Source: Carallia brachiata
Taxonomy: Eukaryota > Streptophyta > Magnoliopsida > Malpighiales > Rhizophoraceae
Assembly (NCBI GenBank): GCA_021464245.1
Contig: JADCRB010000068.1
Span: 4,192,830-4,256,829 of the forward strand
DNA length: 64,000 nt
Direction of reading: 5' to 3'
Part shown: one piece after another, positions 34,219-47,246 of the stretch
Layout: every line of letters begins with the position of its first letter
Position numbering within the stretch: position 1 is the first letter of the stretch
Notes under the pieces: generated by a model
The model's database searches: none
What the model was told of the DNA's origin: nothing
The model's input: only the letters and a program-made list of their open reading frames with translations
Position numbers and translations under genes: made by a program

Positions 34219-37200
34219 CTACAGATATCGAATGAGTTCAACAGCATATTTCCCTTTCTTTGTAGAATTTATTTCTCCTATCTGAAACAAAGGGACATGT
34301 AAGTAACATCGTCAGAATGATTACCGTAAAGAGTAATTCTGCTGGATATGAAGTGAGATGACTCACCTTTAGCCTCCCTTTACCTGAAACCGAAACAATA
34401 TCTCCAGTCTTCAGGGTGGTATTATTTTTTGTGACAGTTATCCAATTCACACGCACATCCCCATTACTGCAAGAAAAGAGAACTTCAAGCGCGATCAGTT
34501 ATGCCTTGCCCGAATTCAACCTGCTTCAGGTGTACTCAACAGGCAATAACAGAATTCCCCAAAATGCAGACTTATGTCCCTACCACATCTTGGGGCACTA
34601 TTTCGCAACAACTAATATATATGGCCTTCAAAAGACTCGATAAAATATGCAATGTGTATTAATCATTGGATATCGGAATTCAAAAATCCCTGGTAGGCTA
34701 GTTAAACAATTACTCAAAACAAAAGATCTGGCAGGCTGAGGCAGAAATCCTGGACAGAAAAAAGAGGTCTTTCTCAGGGGCAGCAAAAGTTGCGACAAGT
34801 GATAAAGACAAATGGATGCATATCTGTTGGAAGCACACATATTGTGAATTGCAATGGCGAAAGATTTCTGTTTAACTACACAGTACTGTATGGGCTAAAG
34901 TGCAGGATACAGGAATTAACTAAACAAAAAGAAAAACTTGAAACAGAAATGGTTTTAAAGGTATGGATTCCATGCGAACTGAATGGGGTGCACCTTATTA
35001 AATCAACTAGCTTTGACCTTGAGATCTTGAACCCTGCACTAGCTAGAGCATCAACCCTGAGGGATGCCTCTACTGTTCTAAACGACTTAGTCCTGTTAAT
35101 GGCAACCAAATGAGAATACTGCAAAAAATAAAAGCTAAAACCACAATCAACAGAGTCGCTTGCAACCTTGGTGGTTCAAATTGAAGAGCAAGCAATGGTA
35201 TCCTGGCACACGAAACTGAAACATTATTAACCTGCAAGATAACAACAGAATGTTGAGATATAAAAAATGGTCAAAAATTGTTGTTAAGATACTGTCCCTT
35301 AGATCAGGATGTGTTTATTCCCTAACCAATCAGTATTTGATTCACCAGGTGAGGAGGGCCTTGTTAATTATAAACCCACTTTATAATGCCATTTAAGTTG
35401 AACCATAATTTTGAAAAATATAAAGCATCTACTGCAAACCGGAGCTTTATAATCTGCGAGGGAAACGTGGAAGAGAAAGGAATGGGATACAGTTGAACCA
35501 CACTATCTAATAGTTCCATCATTCTACATCATTAAGAGATCATTGGTGTGAAAATTTTAATTTGCTCAGATTCAATGTCATTCAGAAAGGCAATGGCTTC
35601 CACAAAAAGTATTATTTTGGAAGTGACTATTAGATTGTTTCTTCCATACACAATGTTTAAATCAATTCAGCCCATAACTAATGGGGCCTAATGCATGATT
35701 CCATAGTTCAGTTCAAGCTTCATTGTACCATGTACAGGTCTAGCCCAACACGTGTCAAAGAGGTTGTGTAAAGAATATAAATCACATTACTAAAATACAA
35801 AGAGCTGACCTTATTTAGAATAAAAATGGGTTTCACCATTTATTGACCTAAGCTTTTTGGTGGAGATGGGATTCCAAGGCACTATTTTCTGATAGCCAAA
35901 ATTTCATCTGTTCGACTCCTCATTTTACATGCTGCCAGTTTTCACAGGCCCTTATATCTACTTGACATCAAGAATGCTTTTCCACATAAGATTTTCAACA
36001 GAAGGTTTATATCTCCAGGGTTTTTTGGTCAAATTCATTGTGACAAGCAAGGAGCTTGTGACGTATACACTCCAGCATTTTGGAGAAGTGGAGGAGGGGG
36101 AGCTTGGGGTGTTAGAATGCCCTTTATGTGTGTGGCCAGTTTGGTTATTGTGTACTTCTCTTAATTAAATACGTCAGTTAGTTATATTCTGAATCTTTCA
36201 AAACTACATACTTTACAATAACAACTACCTTATCCAGTGATGAGATTACAAAGTCAACAAGCTCTGGAACAAGTAAGATTTGAGCCCCCTTTTCTCCCTG
36301 CACAAAAATCAAAGAAGTAATATCAGGTAAAATAAAGAATATAAAAAATAAAAGCTTTCATTCTGGCAAACTAAGCTTTGTCCCACACAGGACTGACCAG
36401 ATCAATCACAATATATATGTTTATGCATGTATTGAGATGAAAAAGGAAGATTGCATATCTTGGATGGTTAAGCTACCATCTATTATGAAACTAAAACTCC
36501 CTTGACAACCTCCCTTAAATGAATAAAGCAATTACAGACCAACAATTTAATCATCCTAAATCATAAAAAAGCTACCAGAAATTTAATTATCCTAGGACCT
36601 CAGCTGTCAAAAATTCACAAATTCACTCATGTTTGGCTTGTCTAAAGTTCAATCTTCATTATATGTTAATGAGCCAAGCTTGAGTGAAATTTAATATTAT
36701 CACCCGATCTAATTAGAAAACGAGGTTTCCTAATCTTTGACTAAAAAGATTTCAGTAAATGGCACATATAGTTCGTGGCTTTCCACTTCTTACAGCAGGT
36801 TCTGCCTGCTGAAATCTGCAGGTGCAGTTATGGCCTTCTGGGGTTATGCACGCCCTTTGCAAAACACAATCCTGTGGCTGAAACATCATTTAGTAAAAAT
36901 TTTTTAATATATTTCTGAACGTATCTAGATTTTCCCTTTGTTCACAAGCTCAAATTGTTGAGGCAATTTTGGAATCGGTGCTGCTCACCCAGTCACACAG
37001 GATACATTGCAATTGACACACTATTTAGCACAAATTCAAGCTTGAGTTTGAGTTTCATTTTAGAGATCAGACAACCTCATTCAAGCTCATAACATTATCA
37101 AGTGTGAACCAACATTTTATGAAATCTACAAAGAGAAGCTCAAGCAAGTCTGTAGAAGTTCAACTCAAGCTTGACTAAAGCTTCAGCAACAACTATAATA

Positions 37201-40190
37201 TACCAAGGCCAGCTTCTTGCTACTTTCAAGCACTAATAATGTCAGATGGTTGATTCACCATTGCCCTTCATGCAGATAAAGTGAATCAAGCTGCACATCG
37301 GCACATTTGCAAAGCAAATAATGACTAAACACTACGAAATGAACCTAAGGAAACCATACAATATAGCATGAAAATACCGAAAAAGAATGTTTCTATAAAA
37401 CTGGACATGTGCATTATAAACAGACCAAAATATATCTGAAATACAGGTCAATTGACATTCTATGTTTTTAAGAAATCGCATATGCTAGATGTTGACAATA
37501 AATAAATCTCAATGGTCCGTTTTCACCATAAACTGCTTCAAGAAGGTAAATTCAAATCCCCCCATACAGTGGCCAAGCTTTACATAATAAAATGGCCAAG
37601 CAAGACAAAAATTTATCAAACATGCAAAATAAATCCCGAGGAACATCCATCATACAAAACTTTAACCACAATTATAAGGTTGTTAATCAAGTTATTATTT
37701 AAGGTGCCCATGCTACTTCTTAGACAAAAGCTTCATTCTAGATTCATCAGACACATTTTGCAATCGCAAACCTTACACAGTTGGCAAAGAAAGAATACAA
37801 AATAATTTGTTTACACACCTGCAAAATTATATCACCAAGCTTTTCCCTGGCAATCCCTGTACCAAGAATTGCACCAAGGAAGTCACCATGAGAACATGGT
37901 TGAAATTGAAAGTTCCCTGTGATGCTGCAAAATATTCAAAGCAATTAAAAAATGTACTTTTAAACGATTTCCAAAATCAACAAGGTCACAAAAGATGGAG
38001 ATATATGCTTACCTCAGTGCTGCAACTGTATCTGGATCATTTGTTAGTATTTCTGGGTGTCCAAGAGAAACCCGACAACGCTCTGCCTAGAGGTTTTGGT
38101 TATAATATTAATTATGAAAACTATGGCATATCCATGTATCAATGAAAGCCTCACAAAAGCTCATTTGTAACCTGGGGGTATCCCCCTTGAACAACAGCTT
38201 TGATGTCAGCTAGTTTTTCCAATGCAAGCATCGACTCATTCACTACTGGAGGGGTAAGGAAATTTGTATGGAGCACTTCTCTTCTTGAAGACCCTCTCCT
38301 AGCCTAGAAAAGGACCAAAAGAAAACATGAAAAAACAGATAAAAATCGTACAAAATTTAAATTCTGCAGAGGAAATAAATAACCTTCAGTTCAGCAGGAT
38401 CTCAAAATCATAGATTTGGTCCGAGTTGGACAGAGAAACAAATAACAGATACAAGATGCTAAAGCTTATATAGTCAAGAAAGGCTAACATAATACCATTT
38501 CAAGAACATGCTTCACTTCTTCCATCATGCTTTTGTCTCCTATGCCCTTGACTAAAACATCAACCTCCCCCTTCATTGCCTGTGCCAGGTGACATAGCCC
38601 TATAGGTATTTCACATGGTATTGTGATGTAAAAAATATGAGCTGATTCAATAACATGTTGTAGCAATTAGAAACTCTTGACCTGTTTATGGAAAAGGAGG
38701 GAAATAGAATGGTGCAGACGCATGCCTATGCATAGCAAAATTACTGTTGCACAAGATTTCTATCTCTTAACTAATTCATAAGCCTTAGCAAAACATTTAG
38801 TGTTAGGTTTTCCACTGATGTGAATATGTGATCATTGTTGATTCTGCTACAACTACACATAATAATCGACACTTTTGCAAGTTACCTTTTTACTTAAAAC
38901 AAGTTTCGCCAAACGTTAGAGGATTGAAGATAATCATTCTTCAGTTGAACCTGAGGTTTACTGTCTGAACTAGTTTAGTCATGCTAACACAAATTACTCA
39001 GTTCAAGATACACCAAAGGCTAATATGCTCCTTCTGCTTCGTTATATTCCATTATTAAACAGATTCTATTCTTCCTCATCAATTTAAGCCCGCACCCCTA
39101 TCCAAGCCCAAACTAACAAAAGTGTGCCAACAGGTGGCACTATAACCCACAAGCAAAAAAGAATGAGGGCTGGTTTTGTCCAGTTTGCCTTTTCATCCAG
39201 AAGAAGAAGAAGGAAAAAAAAAAAAAAAAACTTGGATTTTTTTTGGTGACATAAGAGTCAATTGTAGAAAGAATCATGCAAATAAATTTTTTTGTCGATT
39301 GTTTTGATTACTAATGAGGAAACTTCTATCAACAAGATAAAAGAGCAAATTCTTTCTTCCACTAAATTCAATTGGACAAGTCAACCCAACCCGAATGGGA
39401 AGAAGAGGGTCAGCCAAACAGCGGGCAGCTCCATTTTTCACATTTTCTGAGTTTATTTTCCAGTAAAGGGGCCAAATGCAAGCTCTTACAGAACCAAAGA
39501 ATATTACAAGCTACCAAATGACCCACTTACCCAATTCATACTCAAATTCAAACTGGCAATGCCTCACTAGCTAATGTTGTCATATAACAAGCATTGTTAG
39601 CATCTAAATATTGATCCATTTATCATCTGAAAAAGTGAAAACTTGACTGAAAACTTAAGAGGACACCTATCTAAGTGGGGCATTTCAGCAAATAATACCA
39701 CTCGCTAGTTCCATTTCAGCCCGCAACACAGTCAGATGACAAAGGAAAGACATGTAGAAACGTAAAATAATAAGGAAAATACAAATTACTTAAAAAAAAA
39801 TTACATCTTTTATCCCTTTCTCATGTCCTATATTAGTTACAATAGAGTTCAAGCTACAAACACAACCAGTTTTTGGATAAATTAGCTTGAGTGGGTATCT
39901 ATGGGAGTGAAAGACTCCAAAAGAAGCAAAAACCCTCATCACCCAAAAAGAGAAAGGACGCCAGAATCATAGAATTATTGAAAAAAAAAACGAAAAGCAA
40001 AAAGTATTCATGAACCTGCTTGTCTCATCATGGGAGTGGCAAAAATAAGAGGGGGTCGAGTTCCATAGGAGGAGAGACCGGCGCTTACGCAAAAAGGGTG
40101 GTGAGAAGATGGCGCAGAAGTAGCTTGAATTGCTCTCCTCAAAAGAAAGATTGCTGTTTTGGTGGTCGTTGAGATGACGGAGGCCGCCAT
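34219..40190 (-). CDS. S4 RNA-binding domain protein, plastid type
   Basis: The product matches the plant relatives of cyanobacterial/bacterial YlmH, S4-domain RNA-binding proteins linked in cyanobacteria to photosystem II; Arabidopsis At1g53120 is the likely orthologue. Ten GT-AG exons: 40190-40016, 38579-38496, 38303-38172, 38086-38013, 37924-37819, 36297-36229, 35231-35167, 35092-34994, 34466-34367 and 34281-34219, giving about 321 residues. The start MAASVISTTTKTAIFLLRR is rich in S/T/A with few acids, like a chloroplast transit peptide. The core carries REVLHTNFLTPPVV, QGGYPQAERCRVSLGHPEI and CSHGDFLGAILGTGI. The C-terminal S4 domain has ASAGFKISRSKLVDLI then GDVRVNW and KTGDIVSVSGKGRLK, ending IGEINSTKKG...IRYL. 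Exon 1 ends in phase 1 but exon 2 needs phase 0 or one base fewer. The G run at 38569-38573 appears one base too long. Confidence 0.93.
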
Positions 40191-41860
40191 AACCAGCGCG
40201 CATTCTTGCTTCAATGCCCTTCCAACTTGCGGGTCATTTAAACATAAACCTGTGGCTTATTCGGTACTTTCTTTTCCATTAATTTTTCATTTAAGTATTA
40301 ATAAAAAGGGTAAACCCAAATTAATTATAAATACTTTTTTTATGAATTTTTCAACTCAAAAAAAAAATTAGTATTACATATATATATATATATATATATA
40401 CAAAAATTAAATAAAAAATAGTGACATAAATTTATTAGTTAAATCTAAATTATTAATTATACGAGATTCAATATTTAATTAATAGTTAAAATTCAAACAG
40501 TAAATCAATATCATTATTTTATATTTAAATTTTATATTATAAGAAAGTATTCTTAAAAAAAAACAAGCAAACAATAGTGATATCTACAACTCTACAAGGG
40601 AATATTGCATTGCTGCATGAGCTAGCTTGAGTTATCAACACTGAACATGTAAAGATGCAAATCTTTACGAATTTAGTAAGTATTGTCAAATTATTTGCGA
40701 TTTCGCAAAATTTTTGTGGACATAATTTCGCCACTTAACTTAATAAGAATTGGAACACATGATATTTCATACGGGACAAGCCTTTTTACCATCTCAATTA
40801 CACAAACAGATTTGTTTTTAAATACATTCTTATATCTTTTTACTTTCACTTTAACTCTATACTTTTATATTATATTTCATTTAAATCGGGTAAAGTTTAT
40901 ACGTGAATCACTACTTTTACAATTGTATAGCAATAAGTCAGCACTTCAAAAATTATCAATTTAAGATCAGCATCACTAAAAAAGTTTATTAAGGGCACTG
41001 AGGTACATTTTGGGTTTCAAAAGAATAAAGAAACGAAAACCCATGTCTTTTAAAATGATTGTTCATTTTCCACATATTTTTTTTTTAAATCATGGATATA
41101 TATATATATATAAAGAAGAGAGAAAGTTTCTTCTTTAGTCTAAAAGTCCTTTTAACTTATGTAGCATATTTCTTACTTTTTCAAAATCCTTATATTTTAA
41201 TTGTTATTATTTTATAAATTTAATTAAAATATATTATTATGATAAAATTACTGGTTAATTTAAATTTTATATAATTATTACTACTTAAATATAATCTAAT
41301 TATTTAGCTAATCTAATCTATTTCTATAATTCCACCCTTGAGAGTCGGATATTTTGATTTTTATTTATAATAGGACTGTTAATAACTAATCCTACTTTTG
41401 ACTTTTAGTTGTAGACAAAATTGGACATAGATAGACGAACAAGTGGACTCTTTATGGGTGCTACAGTAATCTCTTCAAATAAGAATAATATTTTGATATT
41501 TTTTATTATAATTTTTTATATTATTATAAGATTATCAAAGTATTGTAGATTGTTTATTTATTTATTACATACAACCTTATAAAAAATGGTTTTTATGTAA
41601 ATGTTATAGTACAATTAAGCAGAATAATTTTCATATTCACAAGTTCTCTTTTTTTTATATTACTTTTATCAAAGAAATCTAACTAACTTATGTTAAGGTT
41701 ATGTGCACATATTTCGTGTCTGTTATCTCTATCAAAAGAAATGTGTTCTAAGGTCATTAACTGATTTCATTAGATGGAGAGGAAAGATTTGTTGTAAAAT
41801 AATTTTATAAATGTCAACTATTATTTTACAAAATGGATAATATTTTTAAAACATGCAAAG

Positions 41861-41897
<37 letters not shown>

Positions 41898-43435
41898 AAA
41901 ATTTTTATGAAATTCAAACCATCCTACCCACAGTACATTACTATGAAATCTGTTGACTATATTTTTAATTCTTTAAAAAATTACTAGATAGACTATACTT
42001 TTTTCTTTAATCAGAAGATAAACTGTACTTTATCACGCCATCGAATTCCCATAAATTATTGCATAATGACGGCCAAAAAGGCACAAAGAACATAAAACCT
42101 TTGAATAATAGTTCTACCTTTCAGTAAAAAATATATAAATGGTTGGCGTGGTGTCAATTTTGCTCAATGATTCAAGTTATCCGTAATGTATGGGTGGCAA
42201 TCAAAGCATATTAACTTAAACTTACTGAATGTTTTAGTACAATGAATCAGTTTATTTTCATTTTTACGTAAAATAATTAATGATTTTCTTTTGCAAATAG
42301 GTCACTTAAAATACAGAGAATGTATTAAAATATTTATGTAAAATCCTTCAATATATATTCCTATACAAATAGTGGTGCGACTTAAATAGTTAAATGCCGA
42401 ATTTATATCTTTTTAAATAAAAATTTAATTCTTACTCTTTTTAAAAAAATATAAATTTATTTCTTCTTAAATATAGATTTAAATGGTATTGTTATGACCA
42501 TTAAATAGATATTATTAACTGCAGTTAATGTATGGGATTCTTTTTTACCAGAATGTGTGGACTTTAACGCATAACGAATTGATCTCGTCTATTTAATTTT
42601 GTGAACAGAAAATTTTGATGGCGTCAAAATACGGGCAACATTATGGACATGAGTTAATGAAACGTAATTTATGGAAGAATCTATTAAATTAAAAAAAAAA
42701 CATATGAACACTTTTTTTTTTTTACTGAACATATGAACTGTTCAAAACACTACATCCCCACCATCTAGAAGGATAAATGTTTTTTTTTTTGTAATTTTTT
42801 TGACCATTGACAAAAATAAATGCTTCCCCAAATAAGTATATAATTGCATGTGTGAATCCAAAATCAAAATATCTCGTATTTGAATACCTCATTTAGTTAT
42901 GTTATAGATAGATCTATCACTTAAAAACTGATAGATTCACTTAATATTAATGAAGTTTAAATTTAACGTTATATTTTCAATATATATATCCCTTTACTAA
43001 ACTAATACTAATGACAGGACTCAAACCTAAATAGTGAAAAGAGAAATCATACTGAATTACAGTTAAACTATTAGTTAAGTGATAAATACTTTTATTTTCA
43101 CATTTTTAAAAATTTTATTTATGGATTTTGTTTGAAATTTTAGAATTTAAAAGCATCCCCAGAAGATTGCAACTTATCAATTTGCTGCCACCAGTCCACT
43201 CCAAGAGTCGCGAAACAGTAAGCAACCTGAATAAAAGAGGGCACACGCACGGTTCAAATTTGCTCAACGATCCAAGTTATCCGTTGATCTCAATGTGTAC
43301 AAACAAAGCCCTCATGGCTGGGATTAAATTTCATTTCTTGTATTTGTTTCTGCCGTTGATTACCTTCGGGTCTTGGAACAGCTACATTCTAACCCAATCT
43401 CTGTTTCCTAACTGTAGTTAATCACACAGATGCAC
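40191..43435. other. 3.2-kb intergenic region
   Basis: AT-rich sequence with TA runs at 40377-40400, 41095-41111 and 41865-41894. A phrase near 42160-42185 (attttgctcaatgattcaag) recurs in altered form at 43255-43280 (atttgctcaacgatccaag), suggesting a small duplication. An open frame at 43128-43421 has no recognisable domain. Upstream exons of the OB-fold gene were looked for here and not found. Confidence 0.5.
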
Positions 43436-44857
43436 TGGCTGTGCTCTTCGGTTGGCAATTTGCCTAATTTGTCGAATTTGTTAGTCCAGTGGTCACTCCT
43501 GTCATTATAACGTAAAAATTCCTGCAATTTTATGCAGGCTGTTTTTATACATATGTATATACTTGGATCTCTTGATCGTGGTGTTTCTCTTTATTCTTCG
43601 GTTTGCCATGTTCTTGGGTTCTCTTTGCAGTTGTTACTGCTTCCATTGACCTTGTATGGTTGAATTGTAAAGGGCCCACTCTCTCACCGTGCTTTTAACT
43701 ACCCATACAGCTAGAAATGTGTCAGGCATCTTGATGGCTTCAGTGTTGTAGACTTGTAGTCTAGTGAGATTACAATGATGACATGAGGAAGACCTTTCCT
43801 TTACCGCACAACAATTTGTGGATGGCCGGTTTTATACTATATCTTTCTGTGTTTTGTTGTAATTTTGTATTTCTAGGTGGCAGAAGGGAGTCTAGTCTCC
43901 ATGAGACCTTTTGCCCATAAGCGATGTGGATCAATTTTCATATGATGATGGCAATTCAATGGTCCACATAGGAGGTGCTGTTTTTGTGGTTATTTGTTAA
44001 AGGGAAAATGTTTATGGCCAAACAAATTTTCCCTACTATCTCCACACATAATTTTTTTTGTGCAATTATAAGGGTATTTTGTGCAACCACAATGATAAAA
44101 AGTGATACAAAAAATATTACTATTTTTTTGTTGCACATTTTATGCTCTTAGTTGCACAAAAAATACTTCTGGTTGCACAAAAAAAATTCGCGTGGACACA
44201 GTAGGGAAAATCTGTTTGGCCATGTAATGGAGCCCTTTGTTAAAATACTGTCATTCATCCTTTGCAGTACAGGCTAGTTTCTAGTCTGCTATTAAGGTTT
44301 TGCCCATCTAAACGCAAAGTAAATTGCAGCCGTAGAAACTGTGAAAAAATAATGTGCCGTTCTCTGTGAAAAATGATATTGGTGACTAGGACAGGATTGC
44401 AGTGAATGGTCTGACCACTACTCCAGTTTGGTTTGAGAAAATTTAGTCCGTATATAGCTAAACTGTTTAATTTTGAAATTCTTGCATTTTCATCTCATTT
44501 TCTTTTGCCAGCCGATTGTTGTTACCCACCTGCAGTCTTTTTGTGTAGCAAAAGCTAGTTGATCGCTATGGTTGGTGATTTGTTGATGGAATACTACTTT
44601 TCCTGAGCTACTGCTGACATTGTTTGGCTACATGGATTTCTAAGGACATGGAACTAACAAAAGTGTACATAGTGTTTTTGTAGCCGATAATGAGGAAGGA
44701 CAATTGGCACACATCATCTGCATAATTTTCTTATTTTTGATTGTAAACTTCCAAATGTTTAGGAAAATACTAGAGTGCAGTTTCTATGTGTTTAAGGCTC
44801 ACGGGTTTGCTTTCTCATCAGTTGTTTTTCTTTGGACTTAAAACAATATTTGCTCAG
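43436..44857 (+). other. Intron-like sequence before the OB-fold exon
   Basis: Moderately T-rich sequence without open frames, ending in a good acceptor (ttgctcag at 44850-44857) directly before the conserved exon. It therefore looks like an intron of that gene. It contains the 234-bp MITE at 44002-44235. No donor-side exon encoding the usual N-terminal OB-fold half was found. Confidence 0.5.
44002..44235. mobile_element. 234-bp MITE, Mutator-like, copy 1
   Basis: Long inverted ends of about 55 bases: tatggccaaacaaattttcc at left and, on the complement, catggccaaacagattttcc at right. The element is flanked by a perfect 9-bp direct repeat, tttgttaaa (43993-44001 and 44236-44244). A 9-bp target duplication with long inverted ends points to the Mutator superfamily. 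It is non-coding. A second, more decayed copy is at 62543. Confidence 0.88.
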
Positions 44858-45048
44858 TTAATCTGATGAAGCCTGGTATGACTGTTATCCTCCGTAATGC
44901 AAAGATTGACATGTTTAAGGGATCTATGAGGCTAGCAGTTGACAAATGGGGTCGTGTTGAAGTCACTGAACCTGCAAAATTTGTGGTGAAGGAGGATAAC
45001 AATCTCTCGCTTGTTGAATATGAGCTGGTGAATGTTGTGGACGAGTGA
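44858..45048 (+). pseudogene. OB-fold protein, last exon only
   Basis: After an acceptor AG at 44856-44857 the plus strand encodes about 62 residues to a stop at 45046-45048. They include NLMKPGMTVILRNAKIDMF, KGSMRLAVDKWGRVEV and VKEDNNLSLVEYELVNVV. This is the C-terminal half of small plant OB-fold single-stranded nucleic-acid-binding proteins (family of At1g23750/At1g10590). The N-terminal exon, normally with a QLRPGTSGH / AECLVGDETG-type sequence, is not found in the preceding 4.6 kb. The exon itself is undamaged, so it is either a 5'-truncated copy or the end of a gene with a rearranged upstream part. Confidence 0.7.
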
Positions 45049-45579
45049 CTGGGACCAGCGGGCAACATACTTTTTGGGGGAGACCAAGGGCTTGAGAAAT
45101 CTGGTGATAGTGTTGTTAACGTGCTTTCATAGCTAAATGTTATAATTTGGATAGTATGATTAGTTTGGGATTGGTCTATAGGCGTGGCTTAAACAAAAAG
45201 CAAATTTTCCCCTAAGCTTAAATATGGCCTCTATTAAATATGGTTCATTAGACTTTAGCAGATGGCTGGAAAAATGTGGCACTTTGCTCATTGTGGAAAT
45301 GCAATATATGGTTTTTTACCTTTGTGTTTGCTTTTCCTTTTCCTTTATTTCTTAAATTTTACCATTTGTGTTGAATATTCGCTTCCCTATTGGAGGAGTT
45401 CCTTCTTTTTTCCCTGCTCGAATCAATACGTTAAAGGAGGAACTAGAGGGTAGAGGCAATGGAAACTGGAAATTAACTTGGGGTACGTGGTTTTGAGAAA
45501 GAAAAGAGCCCAGAGTTGCAAGCGCCTTTTCCTTTGCATGGTCAATTCCAATTTCAAAATTTTCGTATTTATTTGTGTT
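45049..45579. other. Downstream flank of the OB-fold exon
   Basis: Probable 3' UTR followed by unassigned sequence. No gene or repeat stands out. Confidence 0.45.
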
Positions 45580-46428
45580 TAGGCTTTTAGCTCAAGTGGT
45601 CATAGCCCAGACCAACTGATGAGAACCACACCTATAGAGGTGAAACCCAACACTAATATGTTGATAACAACTCCAAGAAAGTCAAATCAGATTCAGCAAA
45701 GAGAACCAAGACCTCGTTGTCTATAATGGAGACAAGAACCAAGATCTAATATCTATAAAGAGTTATGAACTGAGGTTATAATAAGATGTAAGATAGAAAT
45801 CATACTCAAGAAAAAATTTGAGATGTGAATGATAAGCCTGGTTTGTTCACCACAAGGCTAAAATCACAAAGTTCTCAAAAGAACCAAGTAGGATAGTTTA
45901 TTTCTCTCAATAATTCACCAACAAAGTCTGCTGGTTTTAGGGCTTTAACAAGATATTTATAGCCTTTTAGAAACCCTAAAATCATAATAAAATGCACTTA
46001 AAAACTTACTAAATAAGGATTGAACTCAACAAGAAAAGTATAGCTCTAATCCTCAATTTGTGTAAATTAACTAAATCAAAAGAAACAAAACAAATCCTCC
46101 CAAATTAAGTTTAGCCAACCTTAAACAGAATAGTGGCACAACAAAACACCTTAAATAACATAGAATGGACGTTCATATTAATGCTCTTGGTGCAAACAGT
46201 CTTGTATCCTCAATCTTGGGCTTGAATTAAGTTAACTAGGCCTTGTTCTTCTTGTATGAATGGAATCCCTTGTGTTTGGACCCAACTAGCTTCAATCAAT
46301 CCTTGCAAAGCTTGGCGCATCCTCTTAGCTTTAGCTCTCGTGATTTGACCATCCCTAATGTGCAACGGATCATGATTGTTTGTATTGTTGCTGCCTTGAT
46401 TCTCATCATCTCCACAAGTAAAGAACAT
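45580..46428 (-). mobile_element. Ty3/gypsy 3' end: pol tail plus LTR
   Basis: On the minus strand, 46428-46210 encodes a 72-residue tail with DGQITRAKAKRMRQALQGLI, the ITRAKAKR-type motif that ends many plant Ty3/gypsy polyproteins. It is followed by a purine-rich stretch (aatttgggagga near 46100) that can serve as the polypurine tract. LTR-like sequence then runs to about 45580, with a TATA-type ggctataaatatc near 45957. The upstream pol, gag and 5' LTR are missing, so this is a truncated remnant. Confidence 0.6.
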
Positions 46429-47246
46429 GTAGTGTGGGTGCTGACTAGGATTATATCATTGGCCTAGATCAGTTTTCTAATTTTTCTCTAAAAGAAAAAC
46501 AGAAGAACAATGCTTCATGACCTTTCTCAAAATTAATGATATGAACAACATCAGTTAGCTTGTTTGTGGTTTAAAAAAAAAATTGGGCACTACACAATTT
46601 ATCTTTAATAACATACAAGTAGATAGCAGTCCATCAAATAATATTTAATTATTATTATTATTCAAATTTAATTATCTAATAATTCTTATTACTTTATATC
46701 TATATATGTCTCAATGAAGTTGTACTCTGTAAGATATTCCCGAAAAAAAAAAAAGGTGGTTTTTAAAATATTAATTTGACAATCATCACTTAAATTTAGT
46801 ATTTTAGGTTTTAGGACTTTCCTGTTCAGAGACTAGGGAATTGAAGCTAAATTTAGCTTGTTAACCTGAGTAATGCTGCATAAGTAAAAGAAATGGGATG
46901 ATGTGGTAATGTGCCAAGTTAAAACACAAGGTTGAAAGCCTTGGCAAAAGCCAAAGAATACAAACATTTTACATGAATTTTAAAGCCTAGATCACATAAA
47001 GTTCTTTCAATGTAATTATTATATTTGAATTCGTGCTTGCTAAAGTATTCCACTCTTCTTCAAATTAATGTTTTCAAAACCAAATAAGTCATCAAACTGA
47101 AAAAATTAAAGGTTTAAGGTTTAACTAATTTTAAATTGTAGCTTCAACCAATAACTAATAAGTGTATATATTTACTTGTTAATAATTGAAAAATTAAAAA
47201 ATAACAATTTTATGTGACATAATTTTAACAGAACTATTTCTAATTG
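46429..47246. other. AT-rich sequence between two retroelements
   Basis: No gene is seen. Upstream pol sequence of the gypsy remnant does not continue into this interval. Confidence 0.5.
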
